From NCBI GenBank assembly GCA_017510825.1, contig JAFWMA010000002.1, forward strand, positions 47,275-111,274: a DNA stretch of 64,000 bases, read 5' to 3'. Positions 18,672 to 27,047 of the stretch are shown here, one piece after another. The translations under genes and the position numbers were made by a program. A model generated the notes under the pieces. It saw only the letters and a list, made by a program, of their open reading frames with translations. It was not told the DNA's origin and made no database searches. Every line of letters starts with the position of its first letter. Within the stretch, counting starts at the first letter, position 1. Source of the DNA: Clostridia bacterium. GTDB taxonomy: Bacteria > Bacillota > Clostridia > TANB77 > CAG-508.

Positions 18672-20447
18672 TTATTTTTTAAAAATCTTTTGTAATTCAA
18701 TATTTCTCTTTATCTTGTGTGTAGTTGTTTTTTCCATTTCTTCAGTAGTCATAATTACCCTTTTAACATGTTTATATGAAGGAAGATTGGAGTCAACATA
18801 TTTTTTTATATCATTCATAACATTTTTATCCATTTTTGTATGGCTAGTAATTTCGCCAAATTGTTTTTCATATTCTTCCTTATCATAAACAATTTTAGCA
18901 GCAAGTAATGTATCAGTTTTATCCTTATTTCTAGCAAAAACCAAACTTTCTTTAACATATGGGATTTTATTAATTAAAACTTCAATTTCATCAGGATAAA
19001 TGTTTTTCCCATTTCTTAAAACAATTGTATCAGATTTCCTTCCTGTTAAAAACAAAAATCCATCTTGATTAAGATATCCATAATCACCAGTTTTAAAATA
19101 TCCATCATCATCAAAAGATTCTTTAGTTTTCTTTTTATCATTATAATATCCAAGCATTACACTAGGACCTTTTACATAAACTTCACCAGTTCCATCCTTA
19201 TCTTTATTAGCAATCTTTAAGTCAACAGAAGGCAAAGGTACACCAACAGAACCAGGACATTTATCTCTATTAGTTTCAGCCGTTAGAATAGGGGAAGTTT
19301 CAGTTAAACCATACCCTTGAATAGAACCTATTCCTAAATTACGATATCCTTCAATTGTATCATCTTCCATTTTAGCAGAACCATAATAGATGTATCTAAC
19401 TTGACCACCCAACTGAGCACGTACTTCTTTAAATAATAATTTCCTAACATCAATATGCATTTTCATTAATGTTTTAGAAATCTTAATTCCTTTATCAAAA
19501 GTATCTTTCTTTCCTGAATCTGAAATTCCTTTCTTTATTTTTCTATAAATTGTTTCTAAAAGAAGAGGAACAGCAACTATTATTGTAACTTTATAATCCT
19601 TCAAATTTTGAGCATAATACCTTAGACCATCACAAAAAGCAATACATGCTCCTCTACTAAATCCGTATAAAAAAGAAACCATACTCTCAAATGTATGATG
19701 CAATGGTAAAACAGATAAAAGAACATCTTTATCATTTAAATCTAAATAAGTTGAAATGTCTTCAATATTTACACAAATGTTTCTTTGTGAAAGTAGTACT
19801 CCTTTTGCCTCAGAAGTGGTTCCTGATGTAAACAACAGTGCAGTCATTTTATTTTCATCTATTTTAACCTCATCATATTTTGTGTCACCTTTGCATATTT
19901 GTTTCTTTCCTTCTTTTACAACATTTTTCCATAAATCAACTTCATCATCATCAACTTTATCCATTGAAATAATTGTGCTTAAAGCATAATCTTTTGAATT
20001 TTTAAGTTTTTTTAGTATATCAACATATTGCCCATCACAAACAACTATCTCAACACCACTTCTTTTTATAAGACTTTTTAATTCTTTTTCCGGAAGTAAC
20101 CTGTCCAATGGAACAATAACCAAACCAACAGTAGTTACACCCAAATAAGTAACACACCACTCATATCTGTTTTTTCCAATAACGGCTACTTTATTATCAG
20201 ATAAATTATAATTAAGCATAGCAGTTCCAAAGGACTTAATATCATCTCCTACCTGTTTATATGTAATTTCATTTATTTTCTTACTGGTAGGCTTATTTTT
20301 GTATTTATAAGCAATATGATCACCAAAATGTTCAACACTATACTCAACTAAACTCCTATAATTTTTAATTCTTCTAAGTGGATATATTCTTCTATCAGGC
20401 TTTTTAGAATTCCTTATTTCATTTATTTCTTCATCAGAGTATATCAT
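18672..20447 (-). CDS. Long-chain acyl-CoA synthetase (AMP-forming)
   Basis: A 591-residue member of the ANL adenylating superfamily. It activates a fatty acid with ATP to acyl-AMP and then acyl-CoA. The AMP-binding P-loop L-F-T-S-G-T-T-S-E-A-K-G-V lies near residues 206-218; the A5-type segment G-Y-G-L-T-E-T-S-P is near 376-384; the A7/A8 region Y-F-K-T-G-D-Y-G-Y and L-T-G-R-K-S-D-T-I follows near 450-475; a C-terminal lysine candidate sits in T-T-T-H-K-I-K-R near 579. No signal peptide; probably peripheral to the membrane. Ribosome site AAAGGAA 9 bases before ATG. It has its own promoter and is convergent with the preceding gene. Confidence 0.9.
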   Translation of the reverse strand: MIYSDEEINEIRNSKKPDRRIYPLRRIKNYRSLVEYSVEHFGDHIAYKYKNKPTSKKINEITYKQVGDDIKSFGTAMLNYNLSDNKVAVIGKNRYEWCVTYLGVTTVGLVIVPLDRLLPEKELKSLIKRSGVEIVVCDGQYVDILKKLKNSKDYALSTIISMDKVDDDEVDLWKNVVKEGKKQICKGDTKYDEVKIDENKMTALLFTSGTTSEAKGVLLSQRNICVNIEDISTYLDLNDKDVLLSVLPLHHTFESMVSFLYGFSRGACIAFCDGLRYYAQNLKDYKVTIIVAVPLLLETIYRKIKKGISDSGKKDTFDKGIKISKTLMKMHIDVRKLLFKEVRAQLGGQVRYIYYGSAKMEDDTIEGYRNLGIGSIQGYGLTETSPILTAETNRDKCPGSVGVPLPSVDLKIANKDKDGTGEVYVKGPSVMLGYYNDKKKTKESFDDDGYFKTGDYGYLNQDGFLFLTGRKSDTIVLRNGKNIYPDEIEVLINKIPYVKESLVFARNKDKTDTLLAAKIVYDKEEYEKQFGEITSHTKMDKNVMNDIKKYVDSNLPSYKHVKRVIMTTEEMEKTTTHKIKRNIELQKIFKK

Positions 20448-20494
20448 TAAATCTAATTCCTTTCTATAGATTTACTTTAAATCAGCACAAACAC

Positions 20495-20523
20495 ATTTTA
20501 TCATAATAAAATAATACAATCAA
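20495..20523 (-). promoter_or_regulatory. Promoter of the acyl-CoA synthetase gene
   Basis: On the minus strand: TTGATT (20518-20523), 17-base spacer, TAAAAT (20495-20500). The predicted start point is about 40 bases before the ATG. Confidence 0.6.
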
Positions 20524-20576
20524 CACCTGACCGAATGTTTGTGAAAATTGATAAATATATAAAGCAATATCAAAAT

Positions 20577-20609
20577 AAAAAGAATACTATTTTAAGTATT
20601 CTTTTTTGA
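20577..20609 (-). terminator. Terminator of the 20643-21209 gene
   Basis: AAAAGAATACT and AGTATTCTTTT pair around ATTTTA or its complement; the minus-strand product ends in a T run. It lies just past the stop of the upstream minus-strand gene. Confidence 0.8.
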
Positions 20610-20642
20610 CAAAAGAAGATATAATTATAAATAGAAAAAAAC

Positions 20643-21209
20643 TCATTTCAAAGTCTGCTTAACACCACAATATTTACATTTTTTTACTTCACCTTTAATT
20701 CCAGATAGAGGAGCTCCACAAGAAATGCACCTATTTGTAACATTTTCTTTTTCCTTTAAAGCTTCCTTAAAAGTCCCAATTGTATTTTTCAATAAATCAG
20801 TTGCTATTCCGAATCCAGGAATAGTATTTCTTTCACTTGGATCAATATTAGCCTCATGGCCAGTTAGAAGCTCTGAAATTTTATCTGCCCATCTTAAGAC
20901 TTGTTTTTTTATAAGACTATTAAATATAAATACTTCATGACTATTAATAAAAAACAATTCCATTTGACAAAAATTGCCAGAAGACTTACTAATAATAACT
21001 TGAACATTATCATCAATTATTTTAATTTGATTTAATGGAAATTTCAGAACCTCCTTAATACCACCAAAAGCACTTTTTTTTAAGTAAATCAAATTTAGAT
21101 TTGTAAGTATTAACTCTCCAATATTACCATTCCTTTTTCCAATAGGATGCCAAACACTTTCATTTTTTAATAAAACACCTTCATTAGGCAATAAGCTATA
21201 ATCAACCAT
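20643..21209 (-). CDS. PH-like domain protein with C-terminal zinc ribbon
   Basis: A 188-residue protein of two parts. Residues about 8-118 look like a bacterial PH/GRAM-type beta domain (starts with L-x-x-x-G-E-x-V-L, then W-H-P-x-G-K-R, alternating strands, and ends in a single amphipathic helix L-R-W-A-D-K-I-S-E-L-L). Residues about 160-182 hold a zinc ribbon C-I-S-C-G-A-P ... C-K-Y-C-G. No membrane segment. It is monocistronic, with promoter and terminator. Function unknown; the zinc ribbon suggests a protein or nucleic-acid contact. Confidence 0.6.
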   Translation of the reverse strand: MVDYSLLPNEGVLLKNESVWHPIGKRNGNIGELILTNLNLIYLKKSAFGGIKEVLKFPLNQIKIIDDNVQVIISKSSGNFCQMELFFINSHEVFIFNSLIKKQVLRWADKISELLTGHEANIDPSERNTIPGFGIATDLLKNTIGTFKEALKEKENVTNRCISCGAPLSGIKGEVKKCKYCGVKQTLK

Positions 21210-21239
21210 TAAAAACTCCTAAATACTTAATTATCTATA

Positions 21240-21268
21240 ATGTTAAATAAAAAAAAGAAATATGTCAA
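21240..21268 (-). promoter_or_regulatory. Promoter of the PH/zinc-ribbon gene
   Basis: On the minus strand: TTGACA (21263-21268), 17-base spacer, TAACAT (21240-21245), about 30 bases before the ATG. Confidence 0.55.
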
Positions 21269-21431
21269 GGTGCATGTACTTTAAATTTCGGTATTTTTAT
21301 ATTTATTAAGCAATTAATGTTAGAAAAATGCGGGAAATCATAGTATATTAAAATTTTATTAATATAGCATGTAAAGTCAACTAAATAATCCATCTTTGAA
21401 CAAAACACCGAAACTTAAAAATTTTTTATCG

Positions 21432-21460
21432 TTGACAATTATATAACATTATTGTAAAAT
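21432..21460 (+). promoter_or_regulatory. Promoter of the pilin-like gene
   Basis: TTGACA (21432-21437), 17-base spacer, TAAAAT (21455-21460). It would give a leader of about 180 bases that carries one degenerate copy of the GC-richer repeat (21541-21575) and the CATACCTAAG motif near 21588. Confidence 0.65.
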
Positions 21461-21540
21461 TAAAATTAAAGTAAAATGATTTCGTGTTTTTCAATGCAAA
21501 AAGTTAAAAAATAAGGAAAAGAACAAGATTTATAAAATCA

Positions 21541-21575
21541 ATGAAAACCTTAGGACCGATGCCATCGACGACCCG
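21541..21575. repeat. Single upstream copy of the 53-bp repeat core
   Basis: AACC-T-TAGG then a variable part and CGACGACCCGAAAA: the same start and end as the repeat core found four times at 22759-22980, with a diverged middle. It lies in the leader of the pilin-like gene, so that gene is flanked by copies on both sides. Confidence 0.6.
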
Positions 21576-21648
21576 AAAAAAACATCAACATACCTAAGAG
21601 AAAATAAAAAGAATAATAAAAAATCTAATGAGAAGGGAAAGTAAAAAA

Positions 21649-22728
21649 ATGGAAAAATCAAAAACTGTAAAGAAGGCGAAAACCCGCGTGGCTGCACACA
21701 CACACACCAGTATTTTAAATAACAAAAAGACAAAAATACAACAAGCAGGTATAACACTAGTAGCACTAATTGTCACAATGGTTGTGCTATTAATTTTAGC
21801 AGGAATAACCATAAACTTAGCACTAAATGACAATGGAGTAATGAACAAGAGCCAATTTGCCTCAAATATATATGCAATGCAAACAAAAGATGAATTTGAA
21901 ATAATGGAACAAATAGAAACTGAAATTGCTACAATAACAACACCAATAATAATAAAAGATAAAAATGGAGAATACATAAATATAAAAGAAATAGCAAATT
22001 ATTATGGTCATGAAGTAATGTATAATGAGCAAGTATATCAACTATTTTATGTAGATATTGTTGGTAAATATAGCAATAAAGAACCTCGTATATGGTTACA
22101 ATATAAGGAAGGTGTTGGAGACATACAATTAAGTCAGCATCTTGAAACGACAGGTATTGCTGAAGAAAACTCGATTTTTTGGAAAATTAATCCAGACTTA
22201 AATAAAAAATTTGGAACAGAAATAAGAAAAAAAAATAGTTGGTCTAATAATCTTAGAGGAGTAGCATACTTATGTAACCCAGACAATTGGAATGAAACAT
22301 ATCTAGCAGAAGGAGATTCAGAAAAAGGAGCATATGCAATAGGAGGAGTGAGCGCTGAATTATTTTGTGATTCGTATAACCAAATAAGAGGAAAAACAAA
22401 AGCAGACGAGGATTATTTTGAAGCAAAGGCATTTGGAAGTAATATTTATGGATATTTATATAAGCCATTAAATCCTTCAGCTTCTATACAAAAAGATGGA
22501 TATTCATATGTGACAAATGGTACAAACTATCCAATAAGTGGTGATATATATGGGACACACGGTGGACGTTACAAGTGGATATCTTCTCCATCATTTTATG
22601 CTTATGACAATGTATGCATTAAGTATGACGCCGGAAAATCGTTAACACGTAATCCTACATCAGCAAATTTAACGGTAAGACCAGCAGTTTCTCTACCACC
22701 TGATATCCAAATTCAACTCATAAATTAA
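21649..22728 (+). CDS. Pilin-like surface protein with prepilin-type N-terminus
   Basis: Start set at ATG 21649, 9 bases after agaaggga; an ATG at 21628 overlaps that site. Residues about 31-60 are G-I-T-L-V-A-L-I-V-T followed by a hydrophobic helix: the prepilin class III pattern, with the peptidase site before the I, in a form very common in Clostridia. The long basic leader (K/R-rich, H-T-H-T) precedes it. Residues 70-200 are a variable region; the C-terminus (about 230-359) has the W-I-S-S-P-S-F-Y ... V-R-P-A-V-S-L-P signature shared by many clostridial pilin-like proteins. It is expected to be processed by a prepilin peptidase and exposed on the surface. No pilus assembly ATPase lies nearby; a broken relative lies just downstream. 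Confidence 0.75.
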   Translation: MEKSKTVKKAKTRVAAHTHTSILNNKKTKIQQAGITLVALIVTMVVLLILAGITINLALNDNGVMNKSQFASNIYAMQTKDEFEIMEQIETEIATITTPIIIKDKNGEYINIKEIANYYGHEVMYNEQVYQLFYVDIVGKYSNKEPRIWLQYKEGVGDIQLSQHLETTGIAEENSIFWKINPDLNKKFGTEIRKKNSWSNNLRGVAYLCNPDNWNETYLAEGDSEKGAYAIGGVSAELFCDSYNQIRGKTKADEDYFEAKAFGSNIYGYLYKPLNPSASIQKDGYSYVTNGTNYPISGDIYGTHGGRYKWISSPSFYAYDNVCIKYDAGKSLTRNPTSANLTVRPAVSLPPDIQIQLIN

Positions 22729-22758
22729 ACAACGAAAAACTACAAGACGGAATCTTGA

Positions 22759-22980
22759 ATATTGCAAAAACCGTATGGGTCAACACGCCAAACACCAAGA
22801 AAAAAACTAACATATTGCAAAAACCATAGGGGTCGACGTCCCCGACGACCCGAAAACCACAAATATACTGCAAAAACCGTAGGGGTCGACGTCCCCGACG
22901 ACCCGAAAACCACAAATATACTGCAAAAACCGTAGGGGTCGACGTCCCCGACGACCCGAAAAACCACCAATATTATTGCA
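22759..22980. repeat. Tandem 53-bp repeat array, four units
   Basis: Four units with exact 53-base spacing (the shared TGCAAAAACC begins at 22763, 22816, 22869 and 22922) and a partial fifth at 22977. The last three are nearly identical; the first is diverged. The core TAGGGGTCGACGTCCCCGA is GC-rich in an otherwise AT-rich region and folds back on itself (GGGTCG with CGACCC, or GGGG with CCCC). A single extra copy lies upstream of the flanking gene at 21541. Units are contiguous without variable spacers, so it is not a CRISPR. Confidence 0.85.
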
Positions 22981-23109
22981 AAACAATTAACGAGAAACAA
23001 ATCCCCAGATAAATAACAAAAAAATATTGAAAAATAAAAAATTATATTTGTAAAATAACAACATACCTAAGAAAAAATAATAAGAAAAATAGGAGGATAA
23101 AAAAAGAAA

Positions 23110-23425
23110 ATGGTGAAAATCCGCACATGTTGTTACAAGAAACGAAACTTTAGCAGGACATCACCAAACATGGGGTCAACAATGGCAAAGATTAATTGGA
23201 ATTAATTTTTGGACAGAAGGACATTATTATAAAGGCATTGGTGCTATATCATGGTGCAACTATGATCCAAGTAGCAATAGAGCAGCCCTTAGCTCATATG
23301 GAAGAGATGTTGCAGGAGGGATAAGAATGGTAGTAACACTAAAAACTGAATGTATTTTTGAAAACAACAACGAAACTGAAACAGCCCATAACACCAGAGA
23401 AACAGCATGGAATATTAAGCTTTAA
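23110..23425 (+). pseudogene. Remnant of a second pilin-like gene
   Basis: The frame ending at TAA 23423-23425 encodes a C-terminal domain ending with Y-G-R-D-V-A-G-G-I-R-M-V-V-T-L-K, the clostridial V-R-P-V-V-T-L-K signature of pilin-like surface proteins. It has no start: the frame is closed by a TGA at 23114. The ATG at 23110, behind AGGAGG (23090-23095), reads a different frame and stops after 31 codons. The leader (ACATACCTAAGAAAAAATA) copies the leader of the intact gene at 21649, so a duplicate seems to have lost its N-terminal half and its frame. Confidence 0.7.
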
Positions 23426-23548
23426 AAATAAAATACAAGTAAAAAACAATGTTAATATTTCAGAACTATATATTATCCCTTTATACAGGAATAATTATCT
23501 GTAAATTGTGACCACCTAAGAAAAAAATACATAAATCTAAAAAAAAAC

Positions 23549-23577
23549 TTGAAATTAGTGCAAAAATGTAGTATAAT
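23549..23577 (+). promoter_or_regulatory. Promoter of the 23719 small gene
   Basis: TTGAAA (23549-23554), 17-base spacer, TATAAT (23572-23577). The transcript would have a leader of about 135 bases with an 8-bp hairpin (23601-23608 with 23620-23627). Confidence 0.65.
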
Positions 23578-23641
23578 AAAAAAAGTTTTAAAAGTTTTTG
23601 TCTCATGTGAGGCAATTTGACATGAGAGAGGAAGAATTGCT

Positions 23642-23683
23642 ATGATACGGCAACATGCACCACCTATATTTAATCTAATGTAG
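23642..23683 (+). CDS. Possible 13-residue leader peptide
   Basis: ATG-ATA-CGG-CAA-CAT-GCA... to TAG encodes M-I-R-Q-H-A-P-P-I-F-N-L-M, preceded by gagagga. Its 3' end overlaps one arm of a stem (TTAATCT near 23670 with AGATTAA near 23690), just before the 23719 gene. This could couple leader translation to expression of the gene, but conservation is needed to tell it from chance. Confidence 0.3.
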   Translation: MIRQHAPPIFNLM

Positions 23684-23718
23684 GTCTTCAGATTAATCTT
23701 TGTTCTTAGGAGAAAGTC

Positions 23719-23913
23719 ATGCTGTATGGAATCGACCGTTATGGAACTATCGTCCTAATTGACGATGAAATTCTTGAAAAAATAACTTTCGACGACAACG
23801 CATGGCAAGGTAATGAAGACTTTCATGGAAATGAACTTAAGATTGAATTTGTCGTATTACCTGGTAAAGAAGATGAGGAAAATTCAATTTACCAGACATT
23901 TGACTATTGCTAG
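23719..23913 (+). CDS. Orphan small acidic protein
   Basis: Unrecognised 64-residue acidic protein (M-L-Y-G-I-D-R-Y-G-T-I-V-L-I-D-D). Ribosome site TAGGAGA 9 bases before ATG. No signal peptide or membrane segment. It is an independent unit with promoter, structured leader and a perfect 19-bp terminator. Its codon use has many C-ending codons (GAC, ATC, AAC), like the one-gene units at 1170 and 9185, and unlike the AT-rich neighbours. Confidence 0.55.
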   Translation: MLYGIDRYGTIVLIDDEILEKITFDDNAWQGNEDFHGNELKIEFVVLPGKEDEENSIYQTFDYC

Positions 23914-23950
23914 GTAATTTTATACTAGCAACAACTGTTTGTTAGTTTTA

Positions 23951-23998
23951 TGGTAGCACTAGATGGACTCTTAGTCCATCTAGTGCTACCATTTTAAT
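23951..23998 (+). terminator. Terminator of the 23719 gene
   Basis: A perfect 19-bp stem (23951-23969 with 23973-23991, loop CTT) followed by TTTT. Confidence 0.9.
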
Positions 23999-24048
23999 TA
24001 CTATAAAAAAGCAGACAACTATCGGAAAAATTTAATACCCTAAAAAAA

Positions 24049-24094
24049 TAAGGCTTGAAAAATTTTTAAATGCTTTTTCAAACCTTATTTTTTC
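24049..24094. terminator. Second terminator hairpin before gdpP
   Basis: AAGG-x-TTGAAAAA pairs with TTTTTCAA-x-CCTT (one mismatch), followed by ATTTTTT. It insulates gdpP from upstream transcription. Confidence 0.7.
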
Positions 24095-24117
24095 ACGATT
24101 TCTTACAAACAAAAAAA

Positions 24118-24146
24118 TTGACAAAATCAATGAAAAATAGTACAAT
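24118..24146 (+). promoter_or_regulatory. gdpP promoter
   Basis: TTGACA (24118-24123), 17-base spacer, TACAAT (24141-24146). Confidence 0.75.
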
Positions 24147-24199
24147 ATAAAATGTGAAATAGTACAAAGACTATTTCAAAAATGAAAGGGATATAATAT

Positions 24200-26218
24200 A
24201 TGCCGAATGGAAATAATTTAAGTATAGATAGATTTATATCTAGAACTAAAATCTATTTAATATTAATAGGTATTTTACTTGTAATTTTGTGTATTTTAAA
24301 TATTAGCCTAATACCATTTGCAGTAGTGTTATATTGTATAATTTTATTTTACAATACATGGAGCAATAGAAGAAGAAAAATGGAATTATCAGAACAGCTA
24401 AAAGACTTAACACTAAATGTAAATACTGCTGCCAAAACAACATTAATAAATTCACCATTTCCACTAGTTATGATTGAAACAGATGGGAATATTATTTGGA
24501 GAAGTGAAAAATTCACATATGAATTCAAGGAAGATGAAGTTGATGATGTAATAAATGGAGTAATAAAAAAAATAAAAGAAAATGTTGATAATCTAGAGAA
24601 TAAAGAAAAAGGAAAAATTTCAACAGATTTCGAATTTAATAATAAACATTATCAAATAATGGGCTCATATGTAAAATCACATAAAAGAAATCGTTCAAAA
24701 AATAATGAATATACAACAATATTATATTTTATAGATGATACAGAAAAAATAAAATTAGAAAGGAATATCGAAGATGATGAAATTTGCCTTGGTATAATAA
24801 TGATAGATAATTATGAAGAAGTAAGCCAAAGGATTTCAACAGAATCAAAACCTATTCTAATAGCAAAAGTTGAACAAAAAATATACGACTGGGCATCAAA
24901 ATATAATGGAATGATTATAAAATCAGATAGAGATAGTTTTTACTGCATAGTTAATCACAGCAAATTAAAAGAAATGATTAAAGACAAAATGTCAATCTTA
25001 GATGATATTAAACAAATGGATGTTCCAGATGTATCTCAAGCGACACTAAGTGTAGCATTTTCAAATGAAGGAACAACAATTGCAGAAAAAGAAGAAGCAA
25101 CAAGAGCTGTAATAGATATTGCTCTTGGAAGAGGTGGAGATCAAGCAATTGTAAAAATAGATGATAAATATGAATTCTTTGGTGGTAGGACACAAGAGGT
25201 TGAAAAAAGGACAAAAGTTAAAGCAAGAATGATTTCTTTAGCATTAAAAGAATTAATAGAAGAATCAGACAATGTCCTTTTAATGGGACATTCACACGGA
25301 GATATGGATTCTATAGGTTCAGCAATGGGACTTTATAGACTAACAAAAACACTAGGAAAAGACGCAAAAATAATAAATGAAACAACAGGAATAGGAATTG
25401 AAAAATTCATTGATGAAGCAAAAAAAGATGAAGAATACTCAGAGTGTTTTATTTCGTCTGGACAAGCAAAAGAATTATTAAAACCAAAGACATTATTAAT
25501 TGTAGCAGATACAAACAAGAGTAACTATGTTGAAGCACCAGAAGTATTAGAACAAGCAAAAAGAATTGTAGTTGTAGATCATCATAGAAGAAGTACAGAT
25601 TACATAGAAAATGCTTTATTAACTTTTCACGAAGTATATGCATCTTCAGCAGCAGAGCTAGTTACAGAAATACTTCAATACTCACAGCTAAAAATAAAGC
25701 TAAAAAACATTGAAATGGAAGCCCTATATGCAGGAATAATGCTTGATACCAAAAACTTTACATTTAAAACAGGAGTTAGAACTTTTGAAGCATGTGCATA
25801 TTTACGTAAATGTGGGGTAGACATTATTAAAGTAAAAAAATGGTTTCAAAGTGACTTAGAAACATATCAAACCATTTCAGACATTGTATCAAAATCAGAA
25901 ATTATTAATGAAACAATTGCTATATCACAGTATGACAAAGATGATGAAGATGCAAATATTATTGCAGCTAAAGCAGCAGATGAATTACTTACAATAGGTG
26001 GTATAACAGCATCATTTGTTTTAGGCAAAATTGGAGAAAAGATATACATTAGTGGAAGATCAATTGGAGATATAAATGTTCAAATAATACTTGAAAAGCT
26101 AGGTGGTGGAGGACACATAACTCTAGCCGGAGCTCAAGTAGAAGGTATGGGTATAGAAGATGCAAAACAAGAATTAATAAATCACATAAATGAATATTTT
26201 TTTGAAACAGAAAACTAA
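24200..26218 (+). CDS. gdpP: Cyclic di-AMP phosphodiesterase GdpP
   Basis: 672 residues in the full GdpP order: two membrane segments (about 13-55), a PAS-like sensor (about 65-150), a degenerate GGDEF domain (about 180-310), then the catalytic DHH domain with G-H-S-H-G-D-M-D-S (about 362-370), D-T-N (about 435) and V-D-H-H-R-R-S (about 456-462), and DHHA1 with G-G-G-G-H-I-T-L-A-G (about 635-644). It hydrolyses cyclic di-AMP to pApA at the membrane. In Firmicutes this sets K+ and osmolyte uptake and wall homeostasis, which fits the TrkA/antiporter pair and PBP in this window. It is followed by a terminator and then rplI, the usual gdpP-rplI-dnaB order. Confidence 0.95.
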   Translation: MPNGNNLSIDRFISRTKIYLILIGILLVILCILNISLIPFAVVLYCIILFYNTWSNRRRKMELSEQLKDLTLNVNTAAKTTLINSPFPLVMIETDGNIIWRSEKFTYEFKEDEVDDVINGVIKKIKENVDNLENKEKGKISTDFEFNNKHYQIMGSYVKSHKRNRSKNNEYTTILYFIDDTEKIKLERNIEDDEICLGIIMIDNYEEVSQRISTESKPILIAKVEQKIYDWASKYNGMIIKSDRDSFYCIVNHSKLKEMIKDKMSILDDIKQMDVPDVSQATLSVAFSNEGTTIAEKEEATRAVIDIALGRGGDQAIVKIDDKYEFFGGRTQEVEKRTKVKARMISLALKELIEESDNVLLMGHSHGDMDSIGSAMGLYRLTKTLGKDAKIINETTGIGIEKFIDEAKKDEEYSECFISSGQAKELLKPKTLLIVADTNKSNYVEAPEVLEQAKRIVVVDHHRRSTDYIENALLTFHEVYASSAAELVTEILQYSQLKIKLKNIEMEALYAGIMLDTKNFTFKTGVRTFEACAYLRKCGVDIIKVKKWFQSDLETYQTISDIVSKSEIINETIAISQYDKDDEDANIIAAKAADELLTIGGITASFVLGKIGEKIYISGRSIGDINVQIILEKLGGGGHITLAGAQVEGMGIEDAKQELINHINEYFFETEN

Positions 26219-26257
26219 TAATTAATAACATAAATATAATTAGCAAATATAGAGGTA

Positions 26258-26290
26258 AATAAAAAACCAACAATAGTTGGTTTTTTATTT
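26258..26290 (+). terminator. gdpP terminator
   Basis: AAAAAACCAAC and GTTGGTTTTTT pair around AATA, followed by ATTT. It separates gdpP from rplI. Confidence 0.85.
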
Positions 26291-26342
26291 ACTTTATAAC
26301 AATTTTATGATAATATATATTAGCAAAAGGAAAGGAGTTTTT

Positions 26343-26789
26343 ATGAAAGTAATTTTATTAGAGAATATAAAAGGTGTGGGAAAAAAAGATGATATAATAA
26401 ATGCAAACGATGGATATGCAAGAAATTTTTTAATTCCACAAAAAAAAGCTATTGAAGCAACTCCAGGAAATTTATCAAGATTAAAATCAAAACAGGATTC
26501 TAAAGCACATCAAAAAGAACTTGAAAAAAATGAAGCAGAAAAAATTAAAGACCTACTTACAAAAATCACATTAGAGATTAAAGTAAAAGCTGGTGAAAAT
26601 GGAAAGATTTTTGGAGGAGTAACTGCAAAGGAAATTTCTTCACAACTAAAAGAACAATTTAATATAGAAATAGACAAAAAGAAAATAGAACTAAAAGAAA
26701 CTATAAAAACATTAGGAGTGTTTAACGTAAATGTAAAACTATTTGAAGGAATAATAGGAACATTAAAAGTTCAAACATTAGCGAAATAA
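26343..26789 (+). CDS. rplI: 50S ribosomal protein L9
   Basis: Start set at ATG 26343 after AAAGGAG; earlier in-frame codons would overlap the gdpP terminator. 148 residues, normal for L9. The N-terminal domain shows [16 protein letters not shown] (residues 1-16) and the signature [10 protein letters not shown] (about 25-34); a long connecting helix covers about 40-78; the C-terminal domain contains G-K-I-F-G-G-V-T (about 83-90). It binds 23S rRNA at the base of the L1 stalk. dnaB follows after the small membrane-peptide locus. Confidence 0.97.
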   Translation: MKVILLENIKGVGKKDDIINANDGYARNFLIPQKKAIEATPGNLSRLKSKQDSKAHQKELEKNEAEKIKDLLTKITLEIKVKAGENGKIFGGVTAKEISSQLKEQFNIEIDKKKIELKETIKTLGVFNVNVKLFEGIIGTLKVQTLAK

Positions 26790-26813
26790 TAATAAAAAAA
26801 TCTATGTTTTTAC

Positions 26814-26843
26814 TTGACTTTTTATGACGAAATAATATATATT
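26814..26843 (+). promoter_or_regulatory. Promoter of small membrane peptide 1
   Basis: TTGACT (26814-26819), 18-base spacer, TATATT (26838-26843). The transcript would begin near 26850 with AGAAAATGAG (26853-26862), the same ten bases that start the opposing antisense RNA. Confidence 0.5.
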
Positions 26844-26880
26844 ATAAAACACAGAAAATGAGAATAAGCAGAGTGCTTTG

Positions 26881-26922
26881 CCACCAATCGTTACATAACT
26901 TTTGCTATGAGATAGGAGGTGG
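26881..26922 (+). promoter_or_regulatory. Ribosome-site-masking stem in peptide-1 leader
   Basis: CCACC (26881-26885) can pair with GGTGG (26918-26922), which is part of the ribosome site GGAGGTGGTG. The leader therefore seems able to hide its own ribosome site, as in many type I toxin mRNAs. Confidence 0.5.
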
Positions 26923-26927
26923 TGTCT

Positions 26928-27047
26928 ATGATAGAAACATTTTTAATTAATTACACCTACTTACTGTTCTTTATAATAGTGAGTTTAGCAATCATAAACG
27001 TTGCCTTAATTATTGTAATAGCAATATTACTTATAGGGCAAAAATAA
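26928..27047 (+). CDS. Small hydrophobic peptide, putative type I toxin 1
   Basis: A 39-residue peptide that is almost one long membrane helix (about residues 11-37, L-L-F-F-I-I-V-S-L-A-I-I-N-V-A-L and onward) with a short hydrophilic head and a G-Q-K end. Very strong ribosome site (AGGAGGTGG, 26915-26922). Three things suggest a type I toxin of the par/Fst kind: its size and hydrophobicity, a leader that masks the ribosome site, and a consensus promoter on the opposite strand that fires back across a shared bidirectional terminator. A second locus with the same design lies at 30703-31026; the two genes share 13 identical bases (TAAACGTTGCCTT) within the coding part. It could also be a harmless small membrane protein. 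Confidence 0.6.
   Translation: MIETFLINYTYLLFFIIVSLAIINVALIIVIAILLIGQK

Noticed and set aside
22759..22980. Repeat array as a possible CRISPR
   Set aside because: Units are contiguous with fixed 53-base spacing and no unique spacers, and no cas gene is in the window.
22718..23000. Two minus-strand ORFs rich in G-R-R-G-R-R-P and V-G-D-V-D-P-Y
   Set aside because: They are translations of the 53-bp repeat array in two frames, without ribosome sites; the periodicity comes from the DNA repeat.
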